From CAYZJV01 sp049310885 (GTDB taxonomy: Bacteria; Spirochaetota; Spirochaetia; Sphaerochaetales; Sphaerochaetaceae): a stretch of DNA of 64,000 nucleotides. The notes under the pieces were generated by a model, which was given only the letters and a program-made list of their open reading frames with translations, searched no databases and was not told where the DNA came from. Position numbers and translations under genes: made by a program. Shown piece after piece: positions 26,991 to 35,262 of the stretch (position 1 is its first letter; the number at the start of each line of letters is the position of its first letter). Location of the stretch: positions 62,001 through 126,000 of the forward strand of contig NZ_JBMDYO010000006.1 of the NCBI RefSeq assembly GCF_049310885.1, given 5' to 3'.

Positions 26991-27299
26991 CTACTCCCGG
27001 GTAATGGTCTTCGGTATGTGGATTAGCTGTTTGTCCTTGTCTTCATTCTGTCTGAAGATAATGGCCACATGACCGACAATGGAGACAACTTGTGCTCCTA
27101 CCCCGCTCGCAAGGGTTTCTGCCAACTGCCGCTGTTCGTCATGGAAATCCTGAAATCTAAGTTTGATTAATTCATGCGCTGAGAGAGCCTCATCCAATGC
27201 TTGGGAGACCCGCTCATCCGCACCTTGTTTGCCCACCATCACTATTGGTTTCAGATCGTGGGCCCGCTTTCGTAAAAAATTTCGCGTTGCGCTATTCAT
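26991..27299 (-). CDS. yhbY: YhbY family RNA-binding protein (CRM domain)
   Basis: A 102-aa single-domain CRM (CRS1/YhbY) protein that associates with pre-50S ribosomal particles in E. coli. The family pattern is clear: FLRKRAHDLKPIVMVGKQG at the N-terminus, with the GxxG-type loop, then ALSAHELIKLRF and a terminal VGHVAIIFRQ. Length is normal. It lies between the acyl-CoA ligase and the alcohol dehydrogenase with very short gaps (9 and 3 bp), so it is co-transcribed with metabolic genes that have no obvious ribosome link. Confidence 0.95.
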   Translation of the reverse strand: MNSATRNFLRKRAHDLKPIVMVGKQGADERVSQALDEALSAHELIKLRFQDFHDEQRQLAETLASGVGAQVVSIVGHVAIIFRQNEDKDKQLIHIPKTITRE

Positions 27300-27308
27300 A
27301 GCTCGATT

Positions 27309-29063
27309 CTAACGATCCTTGTAGACTTCGGCAACTACATGGCGCTTAATCTTTTTCGTACTGGTCATTTCCAGTGGTTCATCTGCTATGGTCAATCGGG
27401 TGATTCGCTTGTATGGCAACATCTCTTTATTCACCTTATCGACAACCTCTTGCATATGAGCTTGTATCCGGGTGGTGCGCTCTCCCTCGTCTGGATAATC
27501 CTTGGTCATCCCTTCAACAAACTTTTCTGTAGGATAGATGATTACCCGAATTCCCTCACTCTTATTCTTCTTATCCACGAGATACCCTAGGACACAAATC
27601 TGATCAATTTCATCATAGAGCTGGAACATGTCCTCTATCTCTTCGGGGAAAACGTTCTTTCCACCCTCGGTCACGATCAACGATTTTTTGCGACCGGTAA
27701 GATAGACATAGCGGTTGGCATCGATATAACCAGCATCACCAGTATGAAGCCAACCATCCTTGTCCAAAACCTCATCGGTGGCCTCTTGATTCTTGTAATA
27801 GCCTTGCATCACCATAGGTCCCTTGACTGCAATCTCACCGATCTTTCGAGAGTCGGGGTCAAGAATCTTCATTTCCGTCCTAGGCAGGATCTTTCCTACT
27901 GAATTCTCATTGTATGCATATACGGGGTTGAGAGTGATGATTGGGCTGGTCTCCGTGAGCCCATAACCCTGTACGAAGTCGATACCCAACTGATTGAATC
28001 TCTTGAAAGTAGAGGATGGCAATGGTCCACCTCCACTAATGCAGATACGGATATTCTCCATAGAGAGTTTGGAAAGGATTCCGTTGAACATTTTATGTCC
28101 TGGATTCACCTTAAAGACTTTCTTGATCAGTCCGCTAACGCTCATGAGGAATCGGATCAAACCATATACAACGATCCCCTTCTCACGAATACCATTCATG
28201 AGTCCCTTTAGCATCTTGTTAAAGAGCATGGGCACGGCGAGGAACATAGTAACTTTTCCCTGCTTCAATTCCTTGAGAATCTGAGTGACAATGAGCTTCT
28301 TGCCGAATACGATCTCGGCACCAACCGAAATAGCCTCGATGAATACTGCCAACATGGTATAGGAGTGGTGTATGGGCAACAAGGCATAGAAGACATCCGA
28401 TGGGTAGAGAGTCATATAGGTTTGGGCCAAATAGCAGTCAGAAACCAGGTTTGCATGCGTTAGCATGACACCTTTGGGATTACCGGTTGTTCCGCTGGTG
28501 AACAGGATTGCTGCCAGATCTGACTCTGCTACATCATGACGTTGCTGTCTCTTTCCAGCCTTCTTCTTGAAAATATAATCGGGATGATTGGGCTCAAGGG
28601 AGATTTTTTCTTTCAGACCGACCTTGCCCGAAGCATCTATGGCATCAATCCTCTCGGCATCGACGAAAAGATGTTTCACCCCTGCGAATGTCATGAGGAA
28701 ATCAATCTCTCCATCGGTCAATTGGTAATCGAGTGGGACGACTACCGCTCCTGCATACAGTGTAGCCAGATAGGCGATAGCCCATTCGGGACTATTTTTT
28801 CCTGTCACAGCCACTTTACTATCTGGACCAACACCCGATTCCACCAGATAATCCGCAACTTGCAGTACCTTTTCCTGTACTTGAGCATAGGTGAGACTCA
28901 ACTCCGAAGGACTGAATGCGGTAAAGCATTTGTTTTCGGGGTACCGTTTGCAAGTGATATTGAACATTTGGGGAAGCGTCGGCCATTCACCGTTGAATTC
29001 GGTTCCTTTAAATTGCTGCAAAAAATCCCAGGGATTGCCCTGTTTCTTTCCAGTATCCGCCAT
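27309..29063 (-). CDS. AMP-dependent acyl-CoA synthetase/ligase (second copy type)
   Basis: A 584-aa ANL-superfamily ligase, a distant paralogue of the one at 16246-18009. The start is ATG 29063 behind GAGGAGG; the frame stays open to 29144 but lacks a second ribosome-binding site. Motifs are ILFTSGTTGNPKGVMLTHAN, VQGYGLTETSPI, GWLHTGDAGYID and LTGRKKSLIVTEGGKNVFPE. It probably activates a medium or long fatty acid to acyl-CoA at the membrane. It leads a unit with yhbY, Fe-ADH and a ROK regulator. Its -10 box is buried in a 23-bp palindrome, so the unit is likely to be repressed by a dimeric regulator. Confidence 0.93.
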   Translation of the reverse strand: MADTGKKQGNPWDFLQQFKGTEFNGEWPTLPQMFNITCKRYPENKCFTAFSPSELSLTYAQVQEKVLQVADYLVESGVGPDSKVAVTGKNSPEWAIAYLATLYAGAVVVPLDYQLTDGEIDFLMTFAGVKHLFVDAERIDAIDASGKVGLKEKISLEPNHPDYIFKKKAGKRQQRHDVAESDLAAILFTSGTTGNPKGVMLTHANLVSDCYLAQTYMTLYPSDVFYALLPIHHSYTMLAVFIEAISVGAEIVFGKKLIVTQILKELKQGKVTMFLAVPMLFNKMLKGLMNGIREKGIVVYGLIRFLMSVSGLIKKVFKVNPGHKMFNGILSKLSMENIRICISGGGPLPSSTFKRFNQLGIDFVQGYGLTETSPIITLNPVYAYNENSVGKILPRTEMKILDPDSRKIGEIAVKGPMVMQGYYKNQEATDEVLDKDGWLHTGDAGYIDANRYVYLTGRKKSLIVTEGGKNVFPEEIEDMFQLYDEIDQICVLGYLVDKKNKSEGIRVIIYPTEKFVEGMTKDYPDEGERTTRIQAHMQEVVDKVNKEMLPYKRITRLTIADEPLEMTSTKKIKRHVVAEVYKDR

Positions 29064-29106
29064 AGTGCCTCCTCGATCTTCTTTCCCTCTCATGGGTAAA
29101 AATTGT

Positions 29107-29129
29107 CTTGGTAATATCATACGACCAAG
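29107..29129 (-). promoter_or_regulatory. Palindromic operator over the -10 of the acyl-CoA ligase unit
   Basis: CTTGGT (29107-29112), 11 bp, ACCAAG (29124-29129). On the minus strand the candidate -10 TATGAT (29121-29116) lies in its exact centre. A TTGTTT-like -35 is 17 bp upstream. The geometry fits a dimeric repressor. Confidence 0.4.
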
Positions 29130-29242
29130 CAACACGAAAAACAAGTCCAGAACGCTACAAAGTGTCGCTATCCGTCAATCTGTAAAAAAATATCCTCCTC
29201 ATGCTGCTTCGGTACAAAGGTTGTTTCTTAGGTTGCCAATTA

Positions 29243-29280
29243 TTGACCAAAGGTGGTCCCTGCATTACAGTTACCGCATG
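29243..29280 (+). promoter_or_regulatory. folC promoter with ATG at predicted +1
   Basis: -35 TTGACC (29243-29248), a 17-bp spacer, -10 TACAGT (29266-29271). The ATG at 29278 is seven bases after the -10. The spacer contains the inverted repeat GACCA-N4-TGGTC (29245-29258). No Shine-Dalgarno lies at a usable distance. Confidence 0.45.
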
Positions 29281-30663
29281 AAATTCAACGATTTCGATCA
29301 GTTCTGCACCTATATGGAATCCTTCATCAATCTCGAAAAGAAGAATAGCGGTTATACGGTAAGACTCTATCGTCTGGATCGGATGAGGGCGCTGTTGGAC
29401 CATATAGGCAATCCCCAGGAATCCTTCAAGACAATCCATGTAGCTGGTTCGAAGGGGAAAGGTTCTACTGCAACCTTCCTTGCCAAGGGCTTGGAGGCCA
29501 TGGGATTCAAGACGGGGCTCTATACCTCACCCCATCTGATAGATTACCGGGAACGCTTTACCCTCGGAGGAACGTTTTTTTCCGAAGAGGAACTCATCGC
29601 AGCGGCCAATATATTGGTAAGACGACTAGAAGGTTTTACATTCACCGATGAATGGGGGACCGCCCAACCTACCGCCTTTGAGCTGTATACAGCCTTCGCT
29701 TTCACATTGTTTTCTTCAACCGGTTGCTCATGGGCTGTAATAGAGACTGGGCTCGGTGGAAGATTAGATGCTACTAACACCATTTTGCCCGTCGCATCGG
29801 TAATCACACCCATTGAGTTGGAACATACGGCAATTCTGGGAAATACGATAAGGCAAATAGCAACAGAAAAATCGAAAATCATAAAACCTGGTATCCCTGT
29901 CTTCATTTCCCGCCAAAAAGAGGAGGGACGAAACGTTTTCGTCGAAGAGGCCTTGGCACAAGGAAGCCACTTGTATGACCTTGAAGCAGAGGTGGAATCC
30001 TTGGCTACTAGAACAGCAACAGAAGGTGAGCTAGTGACTGTACAATGGACCCATGGAGGGAAAACAAAACTCACTCTCGCCATGCCCGGAGAAGTACAAG
30101 CAGAGAATTGTGCCCTTGCCCTTCTGGTGTTGAAGACTCTTGGCTTATACCGTGAAGGAGATACAGAAAAAGCTCTTGAGAAAGCAAAACTACCAGGAAG
30201 GATGGAAATTATCAGTCAATCTCCTGCAATTGTTCTAGATGGAGCCCATACAGTGGAAAGTCTCAGACATCTGCTCAATTCATTCTCTCAACTCTATGGA
30301 AAACAAGGAAATACCGTAGTGTACGGCGTATTGGAGGACAAAGATCATCTCCACATGACCCAGCTTCTGCTCCCATTGTTCGACCATATCATTGTATCTA
30401 GACCAGGAACATTCAAAAAAAGTGATCCAGAGGCTCTCTTCGTGCTTCTGCAACAGGAGGTTGGCGAAATGCGCGATCCTCCCCGACTGTATCTGGAAAT
30501 GGAGGCTGAAAAAGCTCTCACACTTGCCCTTGACTTGACCGATGACCGGCATGCCATCCTCTGTACGGGATCTTTTTATCTCGGTGGAGAAATGGCGAGA
30601 GCCTATCGCAGAATTGAGGAAAGGCAGCTTCATGCTGCCGGTGAGGTTCTCCCATGTCCATGA
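29278..30663 (+). CDS. folC: Bifunctional folylpolyglutamate synthase/dihydrofolate synthase
   Basis: A 461-aa Mur-ligase-family enzyme that adds glutamate to dihydropteroate and to folates. Motifs are the P-loop HVAGSKGKGSTATFLAKGL (about residues 51-70), YTSPHLIDYRERF, ETGLGGRLDATN (metal/ATP site) and LDGAHTVESLRHLL in the C-terminal domain. The frame is open much further upstream (to 28891), but that stretch lies over the divergent ligase promoter and start and is not protein-like. The ATG at 29278 begins the folC similarity. It lacks a ribosome-binding site and may be leaderless. It overlaps the next gene by 10 bp. Confidence 0.94.
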   Translation: MKFNDFDQFCTYMESFINLEKKNSGYTVRLYRLDRMRALLDHIGNPQESFKTIHVAGSKGKGSTATFLAKGLEAMGFKTGLYTSPHLIDYRERFTLGGTFFSEEELIAAANILVRRLEGFTFTDEWGTAQPTAFELYTAFAFTLFSSTGCSWAVIETGLGGRLDATNTILPVASVITPIELEHTAILGNTIRQIATEKSKIIKPGIPVFISRQKEEGRNVFVEEALAQGSHLYDLEAEVESLATRTATEGELVTVQWTHGGKTKLTLAMPGEVQAENCALALLVLKTLGLYREGDTEKALEKAKLPGRMEIISQSPAIVLDGAHTVESLRHLLNSFSQLYGKQGNTVVYGVLEDKDHLHMTQLLLPLFDHIIVSRPGTFKKSDPEALFVLLQQEVGEMRDPPRLYLEMEAEKALTLALDLTDDRHAILCTGSFYLGGEMARAYRRIEERQLHAAGEVLPCP

Positions 30664-32138
30664 ATTGGCGTGAGATCGCATTAATCTTGAGCGAACTGCC
30701 TATGGAGGGCAGCCTCATACAACGGGTAAACCAGATAGGCTTCCATGCGCTTACTTTTGAGCTTCACCACCCGAAAGAGGGTTTCTGGCAGCTCTATGTA
30801 GAAGTAGGAACGCCAGACTCACGAATCCATCGTCTCACGGGAGCCGCCACCTATTACCGCAAGCAGAAGACTGCTAAACTTCAACGTTTCATTCAGTATA
30901 TGCGTGCCCATATCGAAGGGGGCAGAATTGTCGCGGTCTCCCAACCTCACCGTGACAGAGTAGTACAGCTCAAAGTCACCCACTCGGGAGAATTCATGAA
31001 TCTGATATTCCGATTCTATAGCGGTCCTGGAGCCAACGTACTCGTCTGTGATGACCAGATGGTGATCAAGGAACTGTTGTATCGTCGTCCAAATCGGGAG
31101 GAGACTGCTGGTCATCTGTTCAAAATGCCCGAAGAACAGAAAGAAGAGGATGATGGTCGGTTCCCCGTGCGGGAGTACCCACGAGAGAACACATTCAATG
31201 CCTATATGGAACACCTCTATGGAACCCAACAACAGCAGGAGAGTCCGCAACAACTGATCAAACAAGTAGAGAACCTTCGGGATACGAAGGTGGCACAACT
31301 GCAAGCTCAATTACGTCAGGCGGACTTTCGAGTAGAAAAAAGCGGTGGTTTTGACAGTTATCGAATAAGCGGGGATCTCTTATCGGGTGCAACGCATCTG
31401 GTAAAACCGCAAATGGAATGGGTCGAGGTTCCCGATTATACCAGCACGGAAGAACAATCAATTGCAACTATTGCACTTGATCCCACCCTCTCTGCTGGCG
31501 AGAATATCGCTAATTATTACAAAAAGTACCAGAAGGGGAAATCGGCATGGGAACATGCTAAACGCGAGCAAGAGGAAATTCAAGCTCAACTGCAGAAGAC
31601 TGTTGATTATTTCTCAGATCTTCTTACACCCGAAGAGGGAGAAGAATATCCCGATCTGAAAAAGTTGAAGGAGGTCCTCAAACCTCCAAAGACAGATCAA
31701 GGTGTTATAAAGAGAGATCCCTATGCAGATGCCCCTGGATTGCGATTTACATCTTCAGTTTTCACGATCCTTGTAGGTAGGAATGCAAAAGAGAATGAGA
31801 CACTGTTGAGAAGGTATGCAAAGGGTAATGATTGGTGGCTCCACACCAGGGATGTTCCAGGAGGTTATGTGATTATAAAACATATCGCCGGAAAGACCGT
31901 CCCTCTTGAGACTCTCTTGGATGCAGGCAACCTCGCTCTTCTTTTCTCGAAGGCGAAAGGAGCGCGGAAGGCTGATCTCTATTATACCCAGGTCAAATAT
32001 CTTAAACGACCGAAGGGAGGCAAACAGGGCTTAGTATTACCCACTCAAGAGAAAAATCTCTTTGTCCAATTGGATGACGGGCGCATCAGAAGATTGTTTT
32101 CAGACAGCGAGGTAGGAGTTGAAACATGGACAACATAA
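30654..32138 (+). CDS. NFACT-family ribosome quality control protein (RqcH-like)
   Basis: A 494-aa Rqc2/RqcH (FbpA-like) protein. The N-terminal NFACT-N domain keeps the DR dipeptide (HRDRV, residues 101-102) that RqcH needs to bind tRNA-Ala. A coiled-coil middle follows (about 285-330, LQ-rich), then the NFACT-R domain with LVGRNAKENETLLRRYAKGN and WWLHTRDVPGGYVII. By family it binds split 50S subunits that carry stalled chains and adds C-terminal alanine tails. Two ATGs (30654 and 30660) are possible starts. It is coupled to folC (10-bp overlap) and to the next gene (13-bp overlap). Confidence 0.88.
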   Translation: MSMNWREIALILSELPMEGSLIQRVNQIGFHALTFELHHPKEGFWQLYVEVGTPDSRIHRLTGAATYYRKQKTAKLQRFIQYMRAHIEGGRIVAVSQPHRDRVVQLKVTHSGEFMNLIFRFYSGPGANVLVCDDQMVIKELLYRRPNREETAGHLFKMPEEQKEEDDGRFPVREYPRENTFNAYMEHLYGTQQQQESPQQLIKQVENLRDTKVAQLQAQLRQADFRVEKSGGFDSYRISGDLLSGATHLVKPQMEWVEVPDYTSTEEQSIATIALDPTLSAGENIANYYKKYQKGKSAWEHAKREQEEIQAQLQKTVDYFSDLLTPEEGEEYPDLKKLKEVLKPPKTDQGVIKRDPYADAPGLRFTSSVFTILVGRNAKENETLLRRYAKGNDWWLHTRDVPGGYVIIKHIAGKTVPLETLLDAGNLALLFSKAKGARKADLYYTQVKYLKRPKGGKQGLVLPTQEKNLFVQLDDGRIRRLFSDSEVGVETWTT

Positions 32139-33574
32139 GTATTTGCCAAACTACCATACATGGAAAGAAGATGACATCGATCTGCATAGGAGAAGCCTCT
32201 GGCGACCTCCCCCTCCATCTCATGACGGGAGAAAAAGCTGTCGGCCTCATTGTGCATAGAGACACCGTCGAACCGTGGCTTTGGGAGGCAATCAGAGATC
32301 GGGATGGGAAACGGTATATCGACGGTCCTGCCCTGCCATTGATCCCTTTCGTTGAATTGTCCAAATCCCTCCGAAATGAAGCGCTCCAACGATTACATCA
32401 ATTGGCGACGGCTTTTATGAAGGTACCTGCAAATTTCATCCGTCCCTCAGGCGGGATGATAGAAACATGGCGTATCTTTTTCCTTGAAAAGGAAGGTGTG
32501 CTCATCCTACCCGTAGAGCTTTCACAGATCATGCTCTATAGCGTATCGGAAGAGACTAAATTCACCCATGTGAGTCGATATATGAAGCCAGACACTGAGC
32601 CTCCGTTCGGCCTGTGCCACCAGTTCTCGCAGTTCCTTTACCTCGCATGCGCTGGTTTCGCTCCTTATGAGGCTCCAGACGTTAGGGAGGACCACTTCCG
32701 CCATCTCCCCCTCTCAACCGGATTTAGTGGTATAGATGCCAATTTAGCACAATGGATAGATCATACTCTCTCCATGGAACCTAAAGAACAACGGGAGACC
32801 GTATCTGCCGCCTATAGTGCTGAGGATAATCTGACTTGGTTTCTTGATTCGACTGCGACCTTTCGTTGGGACCCCCAATATGATACGGTTGCCTGGGAAG
32901 ATGTCGTAGAAAAATCTCCTTCTGTTGGTACGTTTGTTCAACAACAGAGGAAACGAGCCGACCGAAGAAGATTCCTCCGAAGACGCGGAGCTTTATTGGC
33001 TACCATTGCACTGATTTCCATCTTGGTACTCACAACCGTTGGAAATATGGTATATGATGCGCTACAACCACCCTATACTGCCAGCATGTCGGCATATGAA
33101 GTGGTTGAGGAATTCTTTTCTTCCCAGAACAATCTCGATCTTACGAAGATGGATGCAAGCCTCACCCGCTCTGCCAGAAACCCATTTGAGACAGAAGTAT
33201 CTTCCCTATTTGTAAATACGAAGGTCAGGCAGGCCTATGAAGGATTCAATGCGGTAATTCGTGCAGATCAGTGGATTGCAGAGGGGAGACCTCCCATACC
33301 AGAATCTTCATTAGTGTACGGTGTGGTTAATCTCGATATAGTGGCGAAAGAGGACAACCGCTACAGGGCAACGTACCTGATCTACTATCCCTCGGCAGAA
33401 CCAGATGAGGAGGGGTTTCCCACAACGGTGGATGTGATTGAACGGGTGACCGATTTCCAACTTACACAGGATCGGGGATTTTGGCAGATAGAAGAGATTA
33501 CTCCCATCGAAGCAACCAGGATTGGTGTCGAAAAGTTAACGACCCACCCAAGAGATCTATTGATTGTCGATTAA
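32126..33574 (+). CDS. Membrane protein with a decayed kinase-like N-terminal domain
   Basis: A 482-aa protein that I cannot assign to a named family. The N-terminal 270 residues have the feel of a protein-kinase C-lobe near FLYLACAGFAPYE, HFRHLPLSTGFSGIDANLA and QWIDHTLSMEPKEQR. I see no VAIK lysine, HRD or DFG motif, so it would be a pseudokinase at best. A basic stretch (KRADRRRFLRRR) and one membrane helix follow (about residues 291-312, LLATIALISILVLTTVGNMV). A ~165-aa external domain with a mixed alpha/beta, NTF2-like pattern ends the protein. The ATG at 32126 has AGGTAGGAG upstream. It overlaps convergent miaA by 18 bp. Confidence 0.6.
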   Translation: MDNISICQTTIHGKKMTSICIGEASGDLPLHLMTGEKAVGLIVHRDTVEPWLWEAIRDRDGKRYIDGPALPLIPFVELSKSLRNEALQRLHQLATAFMKVPANFIRPSGGMIETWRIFFLEKEGVLILPVELSQIMLYSVSEETKFTHVSRYMKPDTEPPFGLCHQFSQFLYLACAGFAPYEAPDVREDHFRHLPLSTGFSGIDANLAQWIDHTLSMEPKEQRETVSAAYSAEDNLTWFLDSTATFRWDPQYDTVAWEDVVEKSPSVGTFVQQQRKRADRRRFLRRRGALLATIALISILVLTTVGNMVYDALQPPYTASMSAYEVVEEFFSSQNNLDLTKMDASLTRSARNPFETEVSSLFVNTKVRQAYEGFNAVIRADQWIAEGRPPIPESSLVYGVVNLDIVAKEDNRYRATYLIYYPSAEPDEEGFPTTVDVIERVTDFQLTQDRGFWQIEEITPIEATRIGVEKLTTHPRDLLIVD

Positions 33575-34471
33575 TTTGCGAATCGTGTCCAAATTATCTG
33601 GGTGCACCCAATGGACTCCGGGAAGGCTCTTAAAAAAGGTCATCTGACGTTTTGCATAGAGTCTGCTGTTTCGAACGATAAGATGGGCTATAGCTTCCCT
33701 ATCCATGGAAGGATGTTCTGCACCAATGAAAAATTCTCGATACCCAATCCCTTGCATACCTGGCCAATCGGGTTGAGCTCCCATAGCCAACAGCTTTTCG
33801 AACTCTGCCTCAAGGCCTTGGGAGAACATTTGTTGAACCCTGGCTGTGATCCTCTCATCAAGCTCGCTTCTATCACGCTGAAGACCAATTATCACCGGAT
33901 CCAAACCTTCTCTCGCTTTCGTGGGGACGTGGTAGCTTGAAAGTGGTCTTCCAGAGCTCTCATACACCTCCAAAGCGCGGGTAATCCGGTATCCGTCTGC
34001 CGGATGTATCCTGCTTGCAGAGATAGGATCTATTTCAGAAAGATGTTTATGGCACCAAGCCAATCCACGATCGGATGCCAGTTGAGCTATCTTTGCTCGT
34101 ATTTCGGGATCGCTTTTCGGTGATTCGGGAAGGCCAAAATAGAAGTGTTTGAAATAATAGGCTGTTCCTCCGCAAATAATAGGAACCTTTTTCTTCTCTT
34201 TGATAGAAGCACATGCTTGGTCGGCCAGATTGACGAATTCTCCGACTGAAAATTGCTCCCACGGATCTTTGATATCTATGAGATGGTGGGGGATCCGGGA
34301 CATAAGTCCAGGCTCGGGTTTAGCCGAGCCTATATCCAAGTGGCGATAGATTTGTTTGGAATCGGCGTTGACCACCTCATAGCCTTGGGCAAAAAGCTGC
34401 TCAAGAAGTGCAGTCTTACCCACGCCGGTGGGACCAAAGAGAAAGAGCAGTCGTCTACTCCTTGTCGTCAA
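33557..34471 (-). CDS. miaA: tRNA dimethylallyltransferase
   Basis: A 304-aa enzyme that adds a dimethylallyl group to A37 of tRNAs reading UNN codons. Motifs are FLFGPTGVGKTALLEQL (P-loop), NADSKQIYRHLDIGSAKP, PHHLIDIKDPWEQFS, ICGGTAYYFKHFYFGLP and GYRITRALEVYESSGRPL. The annotated start is TTG 34471, which overlaps the rpoZ-like gene. A CTG at 34450 sits 7 bp after an AAGGAG and would trim seven residues, giving a start just before the P-loop as in other MiaA proteins. There is no ATG or GTG in the region. The 3' end overlaps a convergent gene by 18 bp. Confidence 0.95.
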   Translation of the reverse strand: MTTRSRRLLFLFGPTGVGKTALLEQLFAQGYEVVNADSKQIYRHLDIGSAKPEPGLMSRIPHHLIDIKDPWEQFSVGEFVNLADQACASIKEKKKVPIICGGTAYYFKHFYFGLPESPKSDPEIRAKIAQLASDRGLAWCHKHLSEIDPISASRIHPADGYRITRALEVYESSGRPLSSYHVPTKAREGLDPVIIGLQRDRSELDERITARVQQMFSQGLEAEFEKLLAMGAQPDWPGMQGIGYREFFIGAEHPSMDREAIAHLIVRNSRLYAKRQMTFFKSLPGVHWVHPDNLDTIRKLIDNQ

Positions 34472-34652
34472 CGGAATATTCGATATCCTCCAGCAACACC
34501 CTTTCGAGAACTGTGGAAACTACTTTGCCGTTGTTGTTTTCAATCTCCTCATCCCCATTCGCGGCGAGGACATTGGCGAGACTGACGGCTACACAGGTCA
34601 TCTCGTACACATTGTTTTCTTTGTCTACAAGTACATCTAACGGAATGCTCAA
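34455..34652 (-). CDS. rpoZ: Small omega-like RNA polymerase subunit (putative)
   Basis: A 65-aa acidic protein starting with TTG 34652 behind AAGGAG. Its pattern NVYEMTCVAVSLANVLA, followed by KVVSTVLERVLLEDIEY, fits the omega-subunit plan: an N-R-(Y/F)-E-L helix with small residues, then a VV-x-ALEE(I/V)L helix ending in I-x-Y. Omega helps assemble and stabilise the RNA polymerase beta' subunit. The flanking order cmk - rpoZ - miaA also occurs in Borrelia as I remember it. The MxxR/K part is poorly conserved, so this is a reasoned guess rather than a firm call. Confidence 0.6.
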   Translation of the reverse strand: MSIPLDVLVDKENNVYEMTCVAVSLANVLAANGDEEIENNNGKVVSTVLERVLLEDIEYSVDDKE

Positions 34653-34694
34653 AGTGGTTCTCCTTAGAACGATATGATTTCAATCGTAACTTCA

Positions 34695-35249
34695 CTATAA
34701 TAGAGTATTTCTATCTGTTTGCCTAGAGGGGTCAGAGAGCTTGGCGACCTCAGCTAGAATCAATGATGCGACCTCATCTGATGAGAGTTCATCGGTTTCA
34801 ATCACCAGATCGGCGACCGAGGGATCGGTATTGTCGATCCCATAGATACGAAGGTACCGTCCCGTATCGTTCTCATCACGTTTTTCAGTTTCCCGAAGGC
34901 GCTGTTCAAAGGTCCCACCCTCTCGTCTAAGAATCCGAGAAGCTCTCTCTTCTGTAGATGCGGTGAGATAGACCTTCAGATCGGCCTCCTTGAGCATCCA
35001 GATCGCCAATCTACTACCCAATACGCAGTTAGGTTGCTCTAGCGCCATTGCCACTTGCCGTGCATCCAATTCCCGGTCTATAGAATCATCTTCCTGTGCC
35101 ATCCGGCAGAAATCCCAGAAGTCGACTCCCCTCTCCCGGGCTAAATTACGGAAAGTGAAGTTTATCAACGGATATCCAAGCCTTTCAGCAACTAATGTAC
35201 TGACTGTTGTGTTACCACAGCCACTCTTTCCCGAAATCGCTATTCTCAT
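34695..35249 (-). CDS. (d)CMP kinase, short archaeal/spirochaetal type
   Basis: A 184-aa P-loop kinase resembling the cytidylate kinases of spirochaetes and archaea. The P-loop is SGKSGCGNTTVSTLVAE (residues 6-22), with Asn in place of the usual Lys (GxxGxGNT), a known variant of this group. CVLGSRLAIWMLKEADLKVYL is the CMP/lid-side Arg region. It should phosphorylate CMP/dCMP for nucleotide synthesis. It is upstream of the rpoZ-like gene and 13 bp downstream of yicC in one minus-strand unit. The ATG at 35249 follows GGAG. Confidence 0.85.
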   Translation of the reverse strand: MRIAISGKSGCGNTTVSTLVAERLGYPLINFTFRNLARERGVDFWDFCRMAQEDDSIDRELDARQVAMALEQPNCVLGSRLAIWMLKEADLKVYLTASTEERASRILRREGGTFEQRLRETEKRDENDTGRYLRIYGIDNTDPSVADLVIETDELSSDEVASLILAEVAKLSDPSRQTDRNTLL

Positions 35250-35262
35250 GTAATGCTCCGCA

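Noticed and set aside
28891..29277. N-terminal extension of FolC by 129 residues
   Set aside because: The extension overlaps the divergent ligase start and promoter, has no family similarity, and a promoter is predicted just before ATG 29278.
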